From assembly GCA_033063855.1 (NCBI GenBank), contig CP093829.1:22971537-23035536 (forward strand): a DNA stretch of 64,000 nt, written 5' to 3'. The DNA comes from Smittia aterrima (lineage: Eukaryota > Arthropoda > Insecta > Diptera > Chironomidae). The position numbers and the translations under genes were made by a program. The notes beneath the pieces are model-generated. The model was not told where the DNA came from, made no database searches, and saw only the letters and a program-made list of their open reading frames with translations. Positions 60,081-64,000 of this stretch are shown here, piece after piece (within the stretch, counting starts at the first letter, position 1; every line of letters starts with the position of its first letter).

Positions 60081-63000
60081 CAACAGCAGAAGAAAAAGTT
60101 GAGAGATTCACTTCTTTGAGAAGTAAAAGTCACCGAAGCTGCATAAGTGGACTTTGCTCGCTTTACAAGCCAAGTCATGACTTTGTTTCACAACAGAAAC
60201 ATTGCAGCAAACAAAGAACGAGATTTCTCATAGGAAAAGTCCAATTTGATGTTAAACGCATAGCTATCAAGAGAGCTCTGTAATTAAAGCAGTGAAGGTT
60301 GCGTCTAGACTCGACGTGAAATGCTCAATGGCATTCGATGGCTTGATGCACGCACACAATTCAAACTCAAAAACTGGCCTCATTGCGAAGAAGCATGAAG
60401 TGTAAAAGCGAATGAGACCTCTCTTTGCAAGCAACAGCAACCACAAAAAAAATTATATGCGAACGCCAAATGATGTGTCATTCCAATGATGATGAGATTG
60501 CATATTTCTCTCTCTTTCGTTTCGAATCGACGGCAGCAGCATTAGCACAATAATTTTAATTAAAAGCGACATTCCCTCACAGAATAGACTTTCAAATGGC
60601 AATGTATCGTTTAATTGAAATTTGAAGACCGAAAAGAGTCTTGAGCGTGAAGAGATTTGTTGATTAATGAGATTGTTGCGAATGATTTTGGCGCCCAAGT
60701 GATTTTGCCTTCTATGCATCGAGCGAATGCGGAAAGATTCAAGAGCTTACAGAGTAGGTGGAATAAACAAACGTGACGATGATCATGAGCCAGTGCAATC
60801 TGCCAAAAATTCAATCGAATCACCACAAATTGCGGTTCGTCGTCGTTGCTATTTTTCTAATTATAGTGCAACATTGCAAAGTTTTTTCTTTCGAAGTGCG
60901 AGGGAAAAAAAAGTGATTTCCGGATGGAAACGAGTGAGAAGGAAAGAGAGAAGTTAATTAAGATGAGCCACAGCGCGTTGTAATCTAAATTTAGCTCATC
61001 TATGCATTGAACAACACATCGGTTCACCTCAAGTGAGTGCGTACAGTTAACAGATTCGTTAATTAATTCGCGAGATCTAAATTAGATTTTAATGACAAGT
61101 GCTATCGCTGCTGCCAACAGAGTTGATGATGATGATTGGGGTCGTCGTTTGACATTTCGTTTTGTCTCTTCTCTGTTTTCATTATTTCAATTAAACTTAA
61201 GAAGTCGAAATGTCGACGAGTGAATTAAGGAAATTAATATTTTTAATCGATTTTCGTGTAATTGCGGTAATTGAATTACCAATCGATTGCAGCTGCTAGC
61301 TCTGATAGCTTCTGTGGTTGAAATAAATATCACGACAAATCCACAAACGACTGCAAATCAAGCAGCTTAACTCATTCGACCTATAAATTGATCCATTCAA
61401 GTAAATTTGAAAACTCATAATTGCTTATCTCGCAATGCTGTTGACGAAATTGCTTTAGGGCCTCGACAATCAGTAATTACGCAACAATTAAATTTTATCC
61501 GCAGTCAAGCGCTGCACAAAAGCAATTCACTCTTGTTTTAAGACATCGGAATTTAATAAGCAACAAGATATGATCGGCGTGAGAACAGTGAGTGAGCGAC
61601 TTGTTGGCAATTTTCATCGTCGTCGAGAGCAATTTTCAATTAATTTTTTTTAATAGTGCTCGGTGCTTTTGAAAGATTGATAAATCATAGTTGAAGAAAT
61701 CAGGGTGAACCAGAAAAAAAAAGACTTCGAATTGCAAACGCGCAAAAGGCACTTGATGGTCTTCAGCTTCAGTCTCAGCCACACGACTTTTCTTTATTAC
61801 ATGACGTTCGAAGCTAAACATTGTCGCGTTGATTGTTTCGAGCAACGACGGACAACATAATTCACCTCGCGTTTATGTAATCGCTCCTCTGGACACATCG
61901 AAGCTGCCACAATCGAAACTTTGTGCCTTTTTTTTCATGAGAAATTCCAATAAATTCATCTTGAGCAGAATTCAATTAAGGCCGCGCGAGAGACGCGAAA
62001 GCGCACCATAAATCCCAGCTAAAGTCATCCATAATGATTTCAATATAGAAATAAACATTTTAATGAAACTAGCAGCGGCGGAAAAAAAAGAGTCAGCCAC
62101 GAATGGCACAAAAAGCATTCACAAACATGAAAAATAATAAAACTACAAAACTTCGCTAGAAGTAAATCGATTTCAAGGGCGATAATATCCGGTATTTGTT
62201 GTTTTAATATCATGCCTGCCTGTACATGCCGTCGTGTTTATGAAAAATATAGAATTGAACTTTACAAGCCGCGGCTGCTGTGTTGGGAGAGCAAACAACA
62301 AGACAAGGGACGGGCCCTTCATGCTCTGCAACTTCTTTATGATCGAGTGGAGATTGTTTAATAGATGGTTGAGCAAGAAATCTTAATTACAATAGCAGAG
62401 CAAGTAAAGAAGTTGAAGTTCTAAAATATAAATTCATTGTGAACTCGTTTGCTTTCGTCGCACATTTGTTGGTTTTAATTTGCACGACGACGACGAACGA
62501 CTATGATCATAAATGGTTATGATTGTGCGGATCTCTTCTCGTCGTTCGCTGCTCGTAAATTGATCTCTCTATGATATCAAACACACCACACATTTCGTTT
62601 GTAAGTGAGACTCCCGCTTTGAATGCTCGAAGCTATAATTGAATTGCGTGATGCGACCGATCCGAGACTATCACTAGAGGAGAGATATCGTGATGGGAAA
62701 TCTGGATATGCGTGACGTCAGGTTGTCGCTTATCTCGCTCACCCAAAAGAGAAACGAGATGAGGTCGAGCGTGGCGACTAACGCGACGTTATCAGTTCAA
62801 TGGAAATCAGCACAAACACAACTGAACTTCCTCAAGTTCCGTCATGACACTCAAAGCGGTTAACTTCGTTTGATTTCTTTCTGCAAACGTCACAACGAAC
62901 GCTATCAGATTTTCACATGTTTTCCCTCGTGCGACTAGTGCTAGCAATTTTCTGTTGGAATTCCTTCAACATCGTCACGCTGATTAATGATTATTCTCGG

Positions 63001-64000
63001 CCCTTCTCAGCAAGAAGTATGTCAGAAGCTCTACAACTTGTCGGCTACAAGTCCAATATTAATTAGTTACGAATTCCGCCAACACCAAAAAAAAAGGTTC
63101 AACCTTGAAATTCTCTGGAATTCCGAATTGCGAGTGGAATCACTTCTCTCGCGAGTTGCCGGAAAATAAATTATCTTTCGAAGAAGATCAGAAAATTATG
63201 AATTTCGCATGTGTTCTCCGCGCCGCAGAGAAGAGAATTTCTTATGAGTTTAAATAAATATTTGCCAGCATCAAGCATCGTGTGAAACGTGATTAAACTT
63301 TTTGAAGACATGTAAACGAACATTTAATTTATGCGCCTCGCGAAAGAAAAAAGTGGAATTTCATTTTTAAAGTCCTGGAACTGCTTGTGCTTGGCAGGAA
63401 GCAAGGCAATCGACGTTAGAGGTATCAGGCCGTCCTATTTATGAATCATAATTCCATAATTTTCTGCTATTTACATAAAGCATTTGACTTTTATTGCCAC
63501 AACGCTCATTTTCCCATTCATTCCGAATATTTGCATAAATATCTTTTATTGTCATGTGAGTGTCGAGTGTCGAGTCATGGTTAGACAAACGCAACGACTG
63601 TAAATTATGAATTGATAAAGAAGCTGAAGAAGTCGTAGACCTCTGGCTTTCGGCATCTGAAGAAGTCTTTAGCGTAGGATTTATAATCCAAGGCATAAAC
63701 GTGCGGCATCTTAATGACAAGAGAGCAGTTATTGCTTGCACAGCGACGATGATGACGGCCAAGTGGCTTTCATTGTTTAATTTTTGTTTTTCTATTTTGT
63801 TTGCACGGCCTATCGATCAGCGAAAAATTTTCCGTTCGCTGATTAAACACAGAACAAAAATGCTTGCGCGGGGCATTTGTGTACTTTGTCATTCGCGTAA
63901 GCTTCATTCATAATACGGCAACCCGTGCAGTTTCATTCCAATCAGAGTTGTGACGAAACCGAAATCGCAAAAGTTGTGAATTCAAATTGTTTCTCGTGGC

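Larger units (their letters stand above)
29966..63999. other. 34 kb without a supported gene
   Basis: I found no tRNA, no domain-bearing ORF and no convincing exon. Many open frames of 60-140 codons occur on both strands, as expected for DNA of this length, and none shows a domain, signal peptide with support, or splice-consistent series. The stretch may be first intron of the gene starting at 20525, or intergenic regulatory DNA. It holds GA/CT runs and AT-rich tracts with TAATTA-like words that homeodomain proteins could bind. Confidence 0.5.

Noticed and set aside
63439..63762. 107-codon open frame, minus strand, hydrophobic start
   Set aside because: The hydrophobic start is encoded by a simple ATCATCGTCG-type stretch and the frame starts with TTG; not enough to call a gene.

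Overview
The window is nuclear DNA of an insect, most likely a dipteran. Evidence: a ZAD-type zinc-finger protein, GT-AG introns of 54-102 bp, an HMG-CoA reductase N-terminus of the insect type, a FERM-PDZ tyrosine phosphatase of the Ptpmeg/PTPN4 family, and eukaryotic tRNA genes with internal A/B boxes and poly-T terminators. A nematoceran fly is a guess from AT-richness and gene content; the species cannot be named from sequence alone.

Layout. (1) Bases 247-571, minus strand: first coding exon of HMG-CoA reductase; the rest lies beyond the left edge and its 5' leader must lie in the gene-poor 0.6-5 kb stretch. (2) Bases 5.2-17.9 kb: a compact cluster of six genes. A small single-pass membrane protein (+) is followed by a C2H2 zinc-finger protein (-) that shares a 207-bp divergent promoter with the PTPN4-type phosphatase (+, eight coding exons, 926 aa). 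Next, a ZAD protein with three Myb/SANT-like domains (-) shares a 372-bp divergent promoter with a Dbl-family RhoGEF (+). That promoter carries a striking imperfect palindrome and repeats. The RhoGEF runs tail-to-tail into a BtpA-family TIM-barrel gene (-), and the two coding sequences overlap by 9 bp. (3) Bases 19.5-20.1 kb: an ambiguous small gene or pseudogene. (4) Bases 20525-20689: one well-formed phase-0 first coding exon of an unidentified gene reading rightward; no further convincing exon is seen, so the remaining 43 kb may be a very long first intron or a regulatory desert. (5) Bases 25.2-25.9 kb: tRNA-Glu(CTC) and tRNA-Asn(GTT), both minus, plus a decayed tRNA-Glu copy in inverted orientation. 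(6) Bases 26-64 kb: AT-rich non-coding DNA with GA/CT microsatellites and many chance ORFs.

Exon structures were assembled by hand: each junction was chosen by GT/AG sites, reading-frame continuity and, where possible, match to the protein family. No database search was possible. No CRISPR array, bacterial operon or complete transposon was seen. The most unusual items are the 14.88-15.07 kb palindrome/repeat promoter, the tRNA-Glu relic with intact Pol III boxes, the ZAD plus triple SANT-like architecture, the repeated KIFIR-like motif in the zinc-finger protein, and the CDS-overlapping convergent gene pair.
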